DNA of 24,388 nt from DATEBA01 sp035288045 (GTDB lineage Bacteria; Actinomycetota; UBA4738; HRBIN12). The notes beneath the pieces were generated by a model that searched no databases, had not been told where the DNA came from, and saw only the letters and a program-made list of their open reading frames with translations. Below are positions 1 to 6,312 of this stretch, in pieces. The stretch's first letter is position 1; each line of letters starts with the position of its first letter. Position numbers and translations under genes: made by a program. The DNA lies in assembly GCA_035288045.1 (NCBI GenBank), contig DATEBA010000016.1, forward strand, positions 1-24,388. The letters are read 5' to 3'.

Positions 1-41
1 TCGCTGGGGTGATCCCGCGCCCCCGCCCCGACGAGATCGGC
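1..41. other. Window edge, no gene seen
   Basis: Short GC-rich stretch before the tRNA-Leu fragment. No reading frame or RNA gene is recognisable. If the repeat pair is an attachment-site pair, this is chromosomal DNA outside the island. Confidence 0.4.
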
Positions 42-107
42 GGTGCGAGAGGGGGGACTCGAACCCCCACGCCCTTTCGGGCACCGGATCCTAAGTCCGG
101 CGCGTCT
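42..107 (-). repeat. tRNA-Leu 3' fragment, candidate distal att site
   Basis: This 66-bp block is identical, in the same orientation, to 5937-6002 inside the intact tRNA-Leu gene. Read on the minus strand it holds the 3' side of the D stem, the anticodon arm with TAG, the long variable arm (GCCC-GAAA-GGGC), the T arm, the 3' acceptor strand and the discriminator A with CC. The 5' acceptor strand and most of the D arm are missing: similarity stops abruptly after 107. It therefore cannot be a working tRNA. A displaced tRNA 3' end is what integration into a tRNA gene leaves at the far end of an element. A simple segmental duplication would look the same. Confidence 0.8.
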
Positions 108-170
108 GCTCGGTGGAGGACCTCGACGTGAGGGTGCGTCCGAGATGTGAGGCTGGGAGAGCGGAAGAGA

Positions 171-197
171 CGCAACGATGACGACGTCCTCGTTGCG
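171..197. terminator. Small hairpin after the LAGLIDADG gene remnant
   Basis: CGCAACGA (171-178) and TCGTTGCG (190-197) form an 8-bp perfect stem around an 11-nt loop. It lies about 10 nt beyond the stop of the minus-strand remnant ending at 207. There is no run of T after it, so an intrinsic terminator is only a guess. Nothing else is seen in 108-206. Confidence 0.25.
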
Positions 198-206
198 GTT
201 GACTGC

Positions 207-590
207 TCATGGCTTCGGCCCGATGAACTGGTCGAGCCGCGCAACCGCATCTTTCCGGTAGATGGCGTTTCCTCGGTCGGATGGGCGAGTCCATTGAATG
301 CCCAGACTGTCTAGCGAGTTGCAGAAGAGTCTCTTGATGTCTTGTGATCGATTTGAGAAGTGGTACCGTACGCTCTTCACGCCACGGTCATTCGCGATCA
401 CGCGGCATCCGTCACTGTGGATCAGCCCGCGCAGGAACCTCTCTGCCTCTCGGCTCACGACCTGCTCTTGCCAAGAATGGAGACGAATCGGTCGCTCGCG
501 CTTGTGACCAGGGCCGTGCTGGGGAAACAGACATACCCAGTGCTTGGAGTACATTGAGATGACGACGCAACGCGAAGAGCGAAGGAGGCT
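207..590 (-). pseudogene. LAGLIDADG-like protein, C-terminal fragment
   Basis: The open part reads MYSKHWVCLFPQHGPG, then a second LAGLIDADG-like motif (FLRGLIHSDGCR), then YHFSNRSQDIKRLFC and a C-terminal VARLDQFIGPKP. I recognise this layout from a family common in actinobacterial genomes, usually annotated as hypothetical, helix-turn-helix or LAGLIDADG endonuclease-like proteins. The frame stays open upstream to about 590, where the IS3 element starts; its missing N-terminal part is found on the other side of that element (1852-1997). An ATG at 552-554 could start translation of this fragment, but half the protein would be absent. The original role (DNA binding or cleavage) is inferred from the family only. 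Confidence 0.7.
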
Positions 591-591
591 A

Positions 592-619
592 TGGGGACTG
601 CCCCCACTTCAGTTGACTC
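592..619 (+). repeat. IS3 left terminal inverted repeat
   Basis: The 28-nt end matches the reverse complement of 1824-1850 with two single-base gaps or substitutions in the G and C runs and a short mismatched centre. The outer (T)GGGACTGCCCC and inner GTTGACTC blocks are shared. Confidence 0.75.
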
Positions 620-635
620 GCGGGGTTGAACGTCC

Positions 636-1502
636 TCAGGCCGCATGAGCGACCTCGTGGACTGCCTCGAACTCGATCGGGGTGAGCTTACCGAGGGCCC
701 GTTGGCGGCGCCGGCGATGGTAGGTCCGTTCGATCCAGGTCACGATCGCAAGGCGAAGCTCCTCTCTCGTCTGCCAGCGTTGCCGGTCCAGGACGTTGTT
801 CTGCAACAGCGCGAAGAACGACTCCATGGCGGCGTTGTCGGCACAGGCTCCGACTCGGCCCATCGAGCCGATGAGGCCGTTGTTCCTCAGCAGGCGAACG
901 AACTTCCCCGAACGGAACTGGCTCCCTCTGTCGGAGTGCACCACGGTGCCGGCCGGCGTTCGCAGTCTGATGGCGCCCCCAAGCGCCGCCACCGCGAGCG
1001 AGGCCTTCATCCTGGAGTCCACCGCGTACCCGACGATGCGCCCGGAGAACGCATCCTTCACCGCACACAGGTAGAGCTTGCCCTCATCGGTTCCGTGCTC
1101 GGTGATGTCGGTGAACCACAGCTCGTTGGGAGCCTTGGCACCGAAGGACCGGCGGACCAGGTCGTCGTGCACCGGCTCCCCAGGCCTCGGCCTGCGGCCC
1201 TTCTTGCGGGCGAGGACCGAGAAGATGCTGTGGGCGCTGCACAGACGGTGCACCCGGTTCTCGCTCGCTCGGATCCCCCGCTCGGAGGCGAGCTCGTCGG
1301 TGATGAAGCGGTAGCCGAACGCCGGATCGTCTGCGTGGATCTCTCGGGCGGCGTCGACCAGGTGTGCGTCGTCCCACTCCCTTGCGGAGACCGGGTTGTA
1401 GCGCCACTTGTAGAACGCCTGAGGGGTGAACCCGAGCACCCGGCAGGTCACCACCACGGGGATCCCGTCTGCGGCAAGCTCTCGGACCAGCGGGTAGCTC
1501 AT
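636..1502 (-). CDS. IS3 transposase OrfB (DDE integrase core)
   Basis: A 288-residue catalytic subunit. Residues about 45-100 resemble the HTH_21-type region (FGYRFITDELA). The rve integrase core carries D132 (LWFTDITEHG), D191 (VVHSDRGSQF) and E227 (DNAAMESFFALLQ); the last two are 35 residues apart, the D-D(35)E spacing of the IS3 family. The ATG (1500-1502) overlaps the OrfA stop in an ATGA arrangement. An open frame continues upstream inside OrfA, so a classical -1 frameshift OrfAB fusion through the CCCAAAATGA stretch is equally possible. The reading frame is intact to its stop at 636, close to the left inverted repeat. Confidence 0.92.
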   Translation of the reverse strand: MSYPLVRELAADGIPVVVTCRVLGFTPQAFYKWRYNPVSAREWDDAHLVDAAREIHADDPAFGYRFITDELASERGIRASENRVHRLCSAHSIFSVLARKKGRRPRPGEPVHDDLVRRSFGAKAPNELWFTDITEHGTDEGKLYLCAVKDAFSGRIVGYAVDSRMKASLAVAALGGAIRLRTPAGTVVHSDRGSQFRSGKFVRLLRNNGLIGSMGRVGACADNAAMESFFALLQNNVLDRQRWQTREELRLAIVTWIERTYHRRRRQRALGKLTPIEFEAVHEVAHAA

Positions 1503-1783
1503 TTTGGGTTGAGGCCCTGCCCGAGGTAGATGGCGGCCCGGCGAAGGACCTCGTTCTCCTGCTCGAGCAGCCGGTTGCGCTTCTTGAGCTCGCGGATCTC
1601 GGCCTCTTCGGCGAGGGTCAGGCCCTCGCGCAGGCCGTCTTCGATCTCGGCCCGCTTCACCCACCGGTGCAGACACGACTCGGAGACCCCGAAGTCCTTG
1701 GCGATCTGGCTCATTGGAGCTTCCTTGCGACGAGCCACCGCCACGACGTCGCGGCGGAACTCCAGGGGGAACGCCTTCGGCAT
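1499..1783 (-). CDS. IS3 transposase OrfA (HTH_Tnp_1)
   Basis: A 94-residue DNA-binding subunit that recognises the element ends. It starts at MPKAFPLEFRRDVV, the usual OrfA N-terminus; the ATG 33 nt further upstream would add an unlikely extension. A helix-turn-helix spans about residues 10-50 (IAKDFGVSESCLHRWVKR). A leucine-rich coiled coil follows (IRELKKRNRLLEQENEVLRR), which in IS3 elements mediates dimerisation and OrfA-OrfAB contact. It ends NPK-stop, with the stop inside the OrfB start codon region. Confidence 0.9.
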   Translation of the reverse strand: MPKAFPLEFRRDVVAVARRKEAPMSQIAKDFGVSESCLHRWVKRAEIEDGLREGLTLAEEAEIRELKKRNRLLEQENEVLRRAAIYLGQGLNPK

Positions 1784-1823
1784 CTGCTGCCTCCTTCCCG
1801 TGAGGATCATCCTCACAGCCTAG

Positions 1824-1850
1824 GAGTCAACCAAACCTGGGGCAGTCCCA
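1824..1850 (-). repeat. IS3 right terminal inverted repeat
   Basis: Partner of 592-619. It lies upstream of the OrfA start at 1783, as usual for the promoter-side end of an IS3 element. Confidence 0.75.
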
Positions 1851-1851
1851 T

Positions 1852-1997
1852 GAGCTCGCTGGCCGACCATGATTGCCTCCATCGCGAGCCGGCATTCCTC
1901 GATGATTCCGGGATGTTCGGCATCGGTAGTGATACGGAGCTGCCAAACGCCGCGATGGCATCGGACGAGGTAGCCATCACCGAGATACATGGTTAGC
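1852..1997 (-). pseudogene. LAGLIDADG-like protein, N-proximal fragment
   Basis: On the minus strand this 146-nt stretch reads LTMYLGDGYLVRC, then WQLRITTDAEHPGIIEECRLA and ends at VGQRA. It carries the first LAGLIDADG-like motif (YLGDGY) of the same family as the fragment at 207-590. It is bounded on the right by the IS256 end (1998) and on the left by the IS3 end (1850). The gene was therefore hit twice. The sequence upstream of its first motif should lie beyond the IS256 element (from 3373), but I could not recognise it there, which suggests deletion or rearrangement after insertion. Confidence 0.65.
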
Positions 1998-2021
1998 GTC
2001 CCGAGACGTGGTGGACTTTCG
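1998..2021 (+). repeat. IS256 left terminal inverted repeat
   Basis: It shares GTCCCG, GTGGT and TTCG blocks at the same offsets with the reverse complement of 3349-3372. Confidence 0.65.
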
Positions 2022-2104
2022 AGGTGGGATCCGGGGTGGAAATCCCCGTGAGGTAGATGGCCACCGCCCTCCTCAACGACAGGACAGTCGGATGAGGAGG
2101 GACG

Positions 2105-3329
2105 ATGGCCACACCCAGGATGGACATCATGTCGTTCGCCAGCAAGCTGCTGGAGGAGAACGACGTGGATGTGCTGCGTGAAGGTGTGCGTGTGCTCGCA
2201 CAAGCTGTGATGGAGACCGAGGTGAGCTCCCAGATCGGGGCCGCCCCCTACGAGCGGAGCTCCGAGCGAGTTGCCTATCGCAACGGCTACCGGACCAGGC
2301 GATGGGACACGCGGTCGGGCACGATCGAACTGAGGATCCCGAAGGTGAGCGCCGGCGCCTACTTCCCCTCGCTCCTGGAGCCTCGCCGGCGAGCTGAGAA
2401 GGCGCTTCACGCGGTCGTGGTCGAGGCATACGTGAAGGGCGTGTCCACCCGCAAGGTCGACGACCTCGTTCGGGCTCTCGGCATAGACGGGATCTCCCGC
2501 TCGGAGGTCTCGAGGATCTGCAAGGTGCTCGACGAGGAGGTGAAGACGTTCCTTCATCGCCCGATCGAAGGCGAGCACCCCTACGTGTGGCTCGATGCGA
2601 CCTTCCACAAGGTCCGCCAGGCCGGACGCGTCACCTCGGTCGCGACCGTCGTGGCGATCGGGGTCAACGACCAGGGACAACGAAGGATATTGGGTGCGGC
2701 CACCGGCCAGAGCGAGGATCATCAGTTCTGGACCTCGTTCCTTCGGAGCCTCATCAAGCGCGGGCTGAAGGGCGTCCGGCTTGGTGATCTCCGATGCCCA
2801 TGAGGGCCTGCGTCAGGCGATCGCGAAGATCCTTTCCGGCGCCACCTGGCAGCGGTGTCGGGTCCACTTCATGAGGAACCTGCTCTCGACGGTTCCCAAG
2901 GGCGCGCAAGACACCGTGGGCGCGGTCGTTCGCTCGGTGTTCTCCGCGCCCGATCACGCCACGGCCATGACCCAGCTGCACGACGTCGCTCGGATGCTCG
3001 AGGAGAGGTTCCCTCAGGCTGCGGAGCTGCTGGAGGATGCGGCAGAGGACGTGCTCGCCCACATGCACTTCCCCCGGGAGCACCGACGCCGGCTGCACTC
3101 GACCAACCCGATCGAGCGGCTGCACAAGGAGGTAAAGCGCCGCACCCGGGTCGTCGGCATCTTCCCGACGCTCGACTCGTTGACGCGCATGGTCGGAACG
3201 CTGCTCGCCGAGCAGGATGACGAGTGGCAGGTCGCGGACCGCCGTTACTTCAGCATCGGATCGATGGCCAAAGTCGACGAACTCGAGGGAGGTGAGGACC
3301 CCAGGGAGCTACTCGCTGCGATCGCGTGA
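2105..3329 (+). pseudogene. IS256-family transposase, frameshifted
   Basis: The start at 2105 follows a strong GAGGAGGG ribosome site. The first frame runs 232 codons and carries the first catalytic Asp (D164, WLDATFHKVR), then ends in LGDLRCP-stop. The second frame (2781-3329) resumes at once with VISDAHEGLRQ (second Asp), the WQRCRVHFMRNLL motif and STNPIERLHKEVKRR (catalytic Glu). One extra base in CGGCTTGGTGATC near 2781-2784 explains the break: removing it restores a continuous family-typical protein of about 407 residues. All catalytic residues survive, so the mutation is recent or a sequencing error. Programmed frameshifting is not known to me for IS256. Confidence 0.88.
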
Positions 3330-3348
3330 GAGCCGAGGATGGCGGTGA

Positions 3349-3372
3349 CGAATCTCAACCACTTGACGGGAC
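3349..3372 (-). repeat. IS256 right terminal inverted repeat
   Basis: Partner of 1998-2021. It lies about 20 nt after the transposase stop. Confidence 0.65.
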
Positions 3373-3756
3373 AGGACCGAGCGACGCACTCGGAGGTCTC
3401 GTAGAACCGACAGATCGAAGCGGTGTTTGACCGGAGACATCGACAGAGTGCAACGTTCCGCGCCCGACGAAGCCTGTCAAGACGGCGATTTCCCTTGCTT
3501 GGTGACAGGTTGCCAATAGCGCGGAGGGTGGGTACTCATATCAGCGGTGTGCGGCGGTCAGCCTTCATCGCGCGCACCCGGATCCAGCAACCGATCCCGA
3601 GGTCTCGCGGTGGCCAACTTCCTTGTTGAGTTCGCGAGAGCGGCTTTGGGGCCATGGACAGCCCCACATCAGTGGATGTATACAGGGCTCCTTCGATCTA
3701 GAACATGCACGACCGGACAAGGGTGTGGACCTGGCGCGGGGGACTGGAGGGGAAGC
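3373..3756. other. Intergenic region between IS256 and the secreted protein
   Basis: No convincing gene was found here on either strand. The minus strand should carry the missing start of the LAGLIDADG-like gene if the IS256 insertion was simple, but no matching motif is visible. The right part holds the candidate promoter at 3655-3684. Confidence 0.5.
3655..3684 (+). promoter_or_regulatory. Candidate sigma70-type promoter
   Basis: TGGACA (3655-3660), an 18-nt spacer and TATACA (3679-3684) approximate the -35 and -10 consensus. Transcription would start near 3691 and leave about 65 nt of leader before the ATG at 3757. This comes from the sequence match alone. Confidence 0.4.
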
Positions 3757-5499
3757 ATGAACGGCAGGGGTTGGAGCGCAAGGGTTGCACACGTCCCAAG
3801 AGGCCGACGACAGGTGCGGGAGTCTCATTTGCGGCTGCTTGTTCCGGTGGCTCTTGCTGTCTTGGCAACTTCGGTGGCTAGTACTCCGGTCTCCGCTCGC
3901 AACACATCGGCGCGGCCGAGCGGGCGATCCGAGGTTGTTACTCCAAGTAAGGTCGGCGAAGGCGAGGGACACCTGATTGGAGAGTCCGGCGTTACGGGAA
4001 CTCAAGCAGACAGGCTGACCCTCCCTACGCCACGCAACGGTCACGCTGCCACCAAACCACCGCCGTCTGAGGGAGGCCACGTCAGTCGCGGGGGTCCTTC
4101 CACTGGGTCACCGGACTCGGCCGCTGCCGCATCGACCAAGTTTGCCGGCATGAGCCAGACTGCATCGGGGTACGGCGCCGGCTTCCCACCCGACTCTACG
4201 ATCGCGCGCGGATCCGACCGGGTGCTGCACCTCGTCAACAGAAGGGCAAAGCTCCTCGACAGCACGGGAGGAGTTTTCGCCGTGACCGATCTGAATCGGT
4301 TTTTCGGTGCTACCTCCAACGGCGTGCCCGTGGGTGAGGCCCTTTTCGATCCGAAGGTCATATACGATCGGGGCTCCCAGACGTATTTCGCAGTTGCCCT
4401 TCAGGGCCAGACGGCCTCTGCTTCGAACTTCTATCTTGCAGTCTCTCGGCCAGCGTCTCCGACCTCCTTCGCGGCTTCGCAATGGTGTCGTTACGTCTTC
4501 GACGCAAGGATACTTTTCGGCGGCGCCTCCACCTGGGCGGACTACCCGGGGCTTGGAGTTGGTCGAAACACCCTGATTCTTACGACCAACCAGTACTCGA
4601 CGACTTTCGAGGGAGGAGTGATCCGAGCCTGGTCGAAGAACTACTTCGCGAACAACTACTCCAGTTGCCCGGCATGGAAGGCACCGTACCTGTGGACCGG
4701 GTATGGGCCGTCACAGGCCACTCGATTGCCCGACACTCTGCAGCCAGCTCTTCACTACACGAATCCGACAGGAGTAACGCCTGCAACGCAACCTGCCTAC
4801 CTGATCGACACGGTCGGAGGTGGATCAACCCAATATCGCGTCTGGAAGATCGCGAATCTCGCCTCCGGCTCGCCGTCTCTGTTCGGGCCCGCTTCTCTTT
4901 CGGGATCATCCAACAACCGCGAACCCGACCGACTGGCACCTGGAAGTCTAAGCAACGTAGGAATCGATACCGGTGACACCCGCATGCTGCAGGTGGCCGG
5001 ACGAGGAGACGCGCTGCATGCAGTCCACAACGTCAGATGTCAGTTCGGTGGTGGGGAGAACGAGGTATGCGTCCGCTACATCCAGCTATCGGTGGGCAAC
5101 ACTTCCAACGGTGGAATCACCACATCGGTAGCTCAGCAATCCGTACTAGGGGGCGGAGACGGGTGGTACTACACATTTCCGAGCATTGCCGTGAACAACT
5201 CTGGGGCAGCCGCGACTGCTTTCAACGCGGTGCAGGTAGGGGGCTACCGAGGTTCGGCCTGGGCGGCCAAAACTCCCACGGCGAGTCAGTTCTCCAGCGT
5301 CTCATGGTTGGCGCAGGGAACGTGCCTACTCGACGCAACCTACGACTCTCGGAAGGGATTCTACCGAGCGGGTGACTACTCCGGAGCTGCCGCCGATCCA
5401 GACTTGTCTTCCATCTGGGTGACGTCAGAGCGATCGGTCAACATCACCGGCGTCGGATGTGGCTGGCAGACGCACATTGCACGAATCACCGGCATCTAG
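3757..5499 (+). CDS. Secreted protein, probable beta-propeller fold
   Basis: A 580-residue exported protein of unrecognised function. The ATG at 3757 is preceded by GGAGGGG at suitable spacing; an in-frame start at 3547 would add an implausible extension before the signal peptide. The signal peptide has an Arg-rich n-region and the core LRLLVPVALAVLATSVA, with likely cleavage after VSA. A low-complexity Ser/Pro/Gly stretch follows to about residue 130. The domain begins FPPDSTIARGSDRVLHLVN and includes LFDPKVIYDRGSQTYFAVA and, near the end, GDYSGAAADPDLSSIWVTSE. These resemble secreted propeller-like proteins with PPD, DP.V.YD and GDYSG signatures. It lies inside the candidate island, with more A/T-rich codons than the genes right of 6,000, which is compatible with transfer. 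Confidence 0.8.
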   Translation: MNGRGWSARVAHVPRGRRQVRESHLRLLVPVALAVLATSVASTPVSARNTSARPSGRSEVVTPSKVGEGEGHLIGESGVTGTQADRLTLPTPRNGHAATKPPPSEGGHVSRGGPSTGSPDSAAAASTKFAGMSQTASGYGAGFPPDSTIARGSDRVLHLVNRRAKLLDSTGGVFAVTDLNRFFGATSNGVPVGEALFDPKVIYDRGSQTYFAVALQGQTASASNFYLAVSRPASPTSFAASQWCRYVFDARILFGGASTWADYPGLGVGRNTLILTTNQYSTTFEGGVIRAWSKNYFANNYSSCPAWKAPYLWTGYGPSQATRLPDTLQPALHYTNPTGVTPATQPAYLIDTVGGGSTQYRVWKIANLASGSPSLFGPASLSGSSNNREPDRLAPGSLSNVGIDTGDTRMLQVAGRGDALHAVHNVRCQFGGGENEVCVRYIQLSVGNTSNGGITTSVAQQSVLGGGDGWYYTFPSIAVNNSGAAATAFNAVQVGGYRGSAWAAKTPTASQFSSVSWLAQGTCLLDATYDSRKGFYRAGDYSGAAADPDLSSIWVTSERSVNITGVGCGWQTHIARITGI

Positions 5500-5935
5500 T
5501 CTCGGGCTGAATTCTTATTCTAGAGAGGAAGCACCGCACCTCTCCTGGCGGGACGATATGGGGGATCGGGTCGTTCTGCGGCTGGGGACGCGCTCACCGA
5601 CGATCTCGGTGCGTTCGAGTTCGACCTCATCCTCATGTTCGCTTGGTCCATCACTTCGACGACGCGACCAACCGGCATCTGGTCGAGAAGTCGGCTCGGG
5701 CGCTTCGTCCTGGGGGACTCCTAGTCATCGGTGAACCGTTCCGGCCGGGGAGCCCGAGGAAGAGCGACGTGTGCTGCCCGGGCTTGGTCACTGTGGCGCG
5801 TTCGTTCATAGCGACCTCGCGGTCCCGATCGTTTGGCCGTTCCTCGAGCGTCCTTTCCCGTGGCCCAGCGCCTAGCCTCGACGCACCGGCCGGCCGGATC
5901 GCTCACTCAGGGTGGCGCCGAACCACGCGGTGAGC
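5500..5935. other. Region of gene remnants at island right end
   Basis: No intact gene. The middle holds a broken methyltransferase piece (5575-5765). The rest up to the tRNA shows no recognisable coding sequence; short frames running into the tRNA are tRNA shadows. Confidence 0.5.
5575..5765 (+). pseudogene. SAM-dependent methyltransferase remnant, frameshifted
   Basis: The first frame reads GDALTDDLGAFEFDLILMF (an acidic motif and beta-strand of a class I methyltransferase). After a one-base shift near 5641 the other frame reads VHHFDDATNRHLVEKSARAL, then RPGGLLVIGEPFRPGSP. These are the consecutive post-I and post-II motifs of the Methyltransf_11/25 fold. The SAM-binding GxGxG region and the C-terminal lid are absent on either side. 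It is a fragment with no start codon or ribosome site, so function is lost. Confidence 0.65.
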
Positions 5936-5938
5936 TGG

Positions 5939-6023
5939 TGCGAGAGGGGGGACTCGAACCCCCACGCCCTTTCGGGCACCGGATCCTAAGTCCGGCGCGT
6001 CTACCTGGTTCCGCCACTCTCGC
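5939..6023 (-). tRNA. tRNA-Leu (anticodon TAG)
   Basis: A class II tRNA of 85 nt read on the minus strand. The acceptor stem GCGAGAG pairs with CTCTCGC. The anticodon arm is CCGGA-CTTAGGA-TCCGG with anticodon TAG (reads CUA and other CUN codons). The long variable arm is GCCC-GAAA-GGGC and the T loop TTCGAAC is closed by five G-C pairs. The discriminator A at 5939 is followed by an encoded CCA (5936-5938). Its 3' 66 bp recur at 42-107, making it the candidate attachment-site gene of the island to its left. Confidence 0.97.
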
Positions 6024-6056
6024 GGTAGGGCAAGCGTAGCGGAGGCCAAGGGCGGC

Positions 6057-6281
6057 TCAGCGGTGCCGGACCGCTCCGCCCGACTGCCGGAGCTCGACGG
6101 CGTGGTGGCGGCACAACGGGCGGCCGTCGATTGCCAGATCGGCCCAGCAGTCGTAGCCGTCGACGTCGCAGCGGAAGCGTCCGGAAGCGTGCTCCTCGCA
6201 GAAGAGGCCGATTGAGGAGACCACCGTAGCCGTTCGACACCCCTCGACGGAGCACCGGGCACCAGCGTCGTCCCTCGGCAT
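6057..6281 (-). CDS. Small protein with two tandem C-C-C-H zinc motifs
   Basis: A 74-residue protein whose family I do not recognise. It contains two similar units: C10-x4-C15-x12-C28-x2-H31 (CSVEGC...CEEH) and C38-x6-C45-x11-C57-x2-H60 (CDVDGYDC...CRHH). The second continues VELR, resembling small treble-clef or zinc-knuckle proteins. Zn binding and nucleic-acid or protein contact are inferred from the motif only. The start has a GAGG about 5 nt upstream. It follows the RTX/P-domain gene on the same strand after 31 nt, so co-transcription is possible, and it precedes tRNA-Leu. Regular Cys/His spacing argues that it is a real gene despite its size. Confidence 0.65.
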   Translation of the reverse strand: MPRDDAGARCSVEGCRTATVVSSIGLFCEEHASGRFRCDVDGYDCWADLAIDGRPLCRHHAVELRQSGGAVRHR

Positions 6282-6312
6282 CGACCTCGCCGCAGCGAGT
6301 CTCCCAGATAGC

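Larger units (their letters stand above)
592..1850 (-). mobile_element. IS3-family insertion sequence
   Basis: A 1,259-bp element with two transposase frames on the minus strand and imperfect terminal inverted repeats. The left end (592-619) begins TGGGGACTGCCCC and ends GTTGACTC; the right end, reverse-complemented, begins TGGGACTGCCCC and also ends GTTGACTC. It splits the LAGLIDADG-like gene, whose two parts lie directly outside the ends. No clear 3-bp target duplication is visible (flanks CTA and TGA if these ends are right), so the exact ends may be off by a base or the flanks have mutated. Both frames are open and the catalytic residues are present, so the element may be functional. Confidence 0.88.
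1998..3372 (+). mobile_element. IS256-family (Mutator-type) insertion sequence
   Basis: A 1,375-bp element bounded by imperfect inverted repeats. The left end begins GTCCCGAGACGTGGTGGA and the right end, reverse-complemented, begins GTCCCGTCAAGTGGTTGA; about 18 of 24 positions agree. It holds one transposase, frameshifted in its second half. The 8-9 bp flanks (ending TGGTTAGC on the left, AGGACCGA on the right) do not match, so no target duplication remains. Length, end sequence and transposase all fit IS256. Confidence 0.85.
42..6002. mobile_element. Candidate decayed tRNA-Leu-borne genomic island
   Basis: The two 66-bp repeats lie 5,895 bp apart. The intact tRNA is on the right, with its 3' end facing the interval, which is the geometry of a reconstituted tRNA with the original 3' end displaced to the left. 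The content is accessory: two unrelated insertion sequences, a gene cut by them, a secreted protein of unrecognised function and a methyltransferase remnant. No tyrosine or serine recombinase is visible, so the element could not move by itself now. Either the integrase was lost or replaced by the IS insertions, or the duplication arose by another route. Confidence 0.5.

Noticed and set aside
42..107. A second functional tRNA-Leu gene
   Set aside because: The 5' acceptor strand and most of the D arm are absent, so no cloverleaf can form.
645..1529. A 294-codon plus-strand frame over the IS3 element
   Set aside because: Antisense to OrfB, which has full D-D(35)E motifs.
1820..2722. A 300-codon minus-strand frame as a single gene
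   Set aside because: Most of it is antisense to the IS256 transposase. Only its last part (1852-1997) is real coding remnant, of the LAGLIDADG-like gene.
5833..6039. Plus-strand frame reading REGGLEPPRPFGHRILSP
   Set aside because: It is the translation of the tRNA-Leu antisense strand, a well-known false gene.
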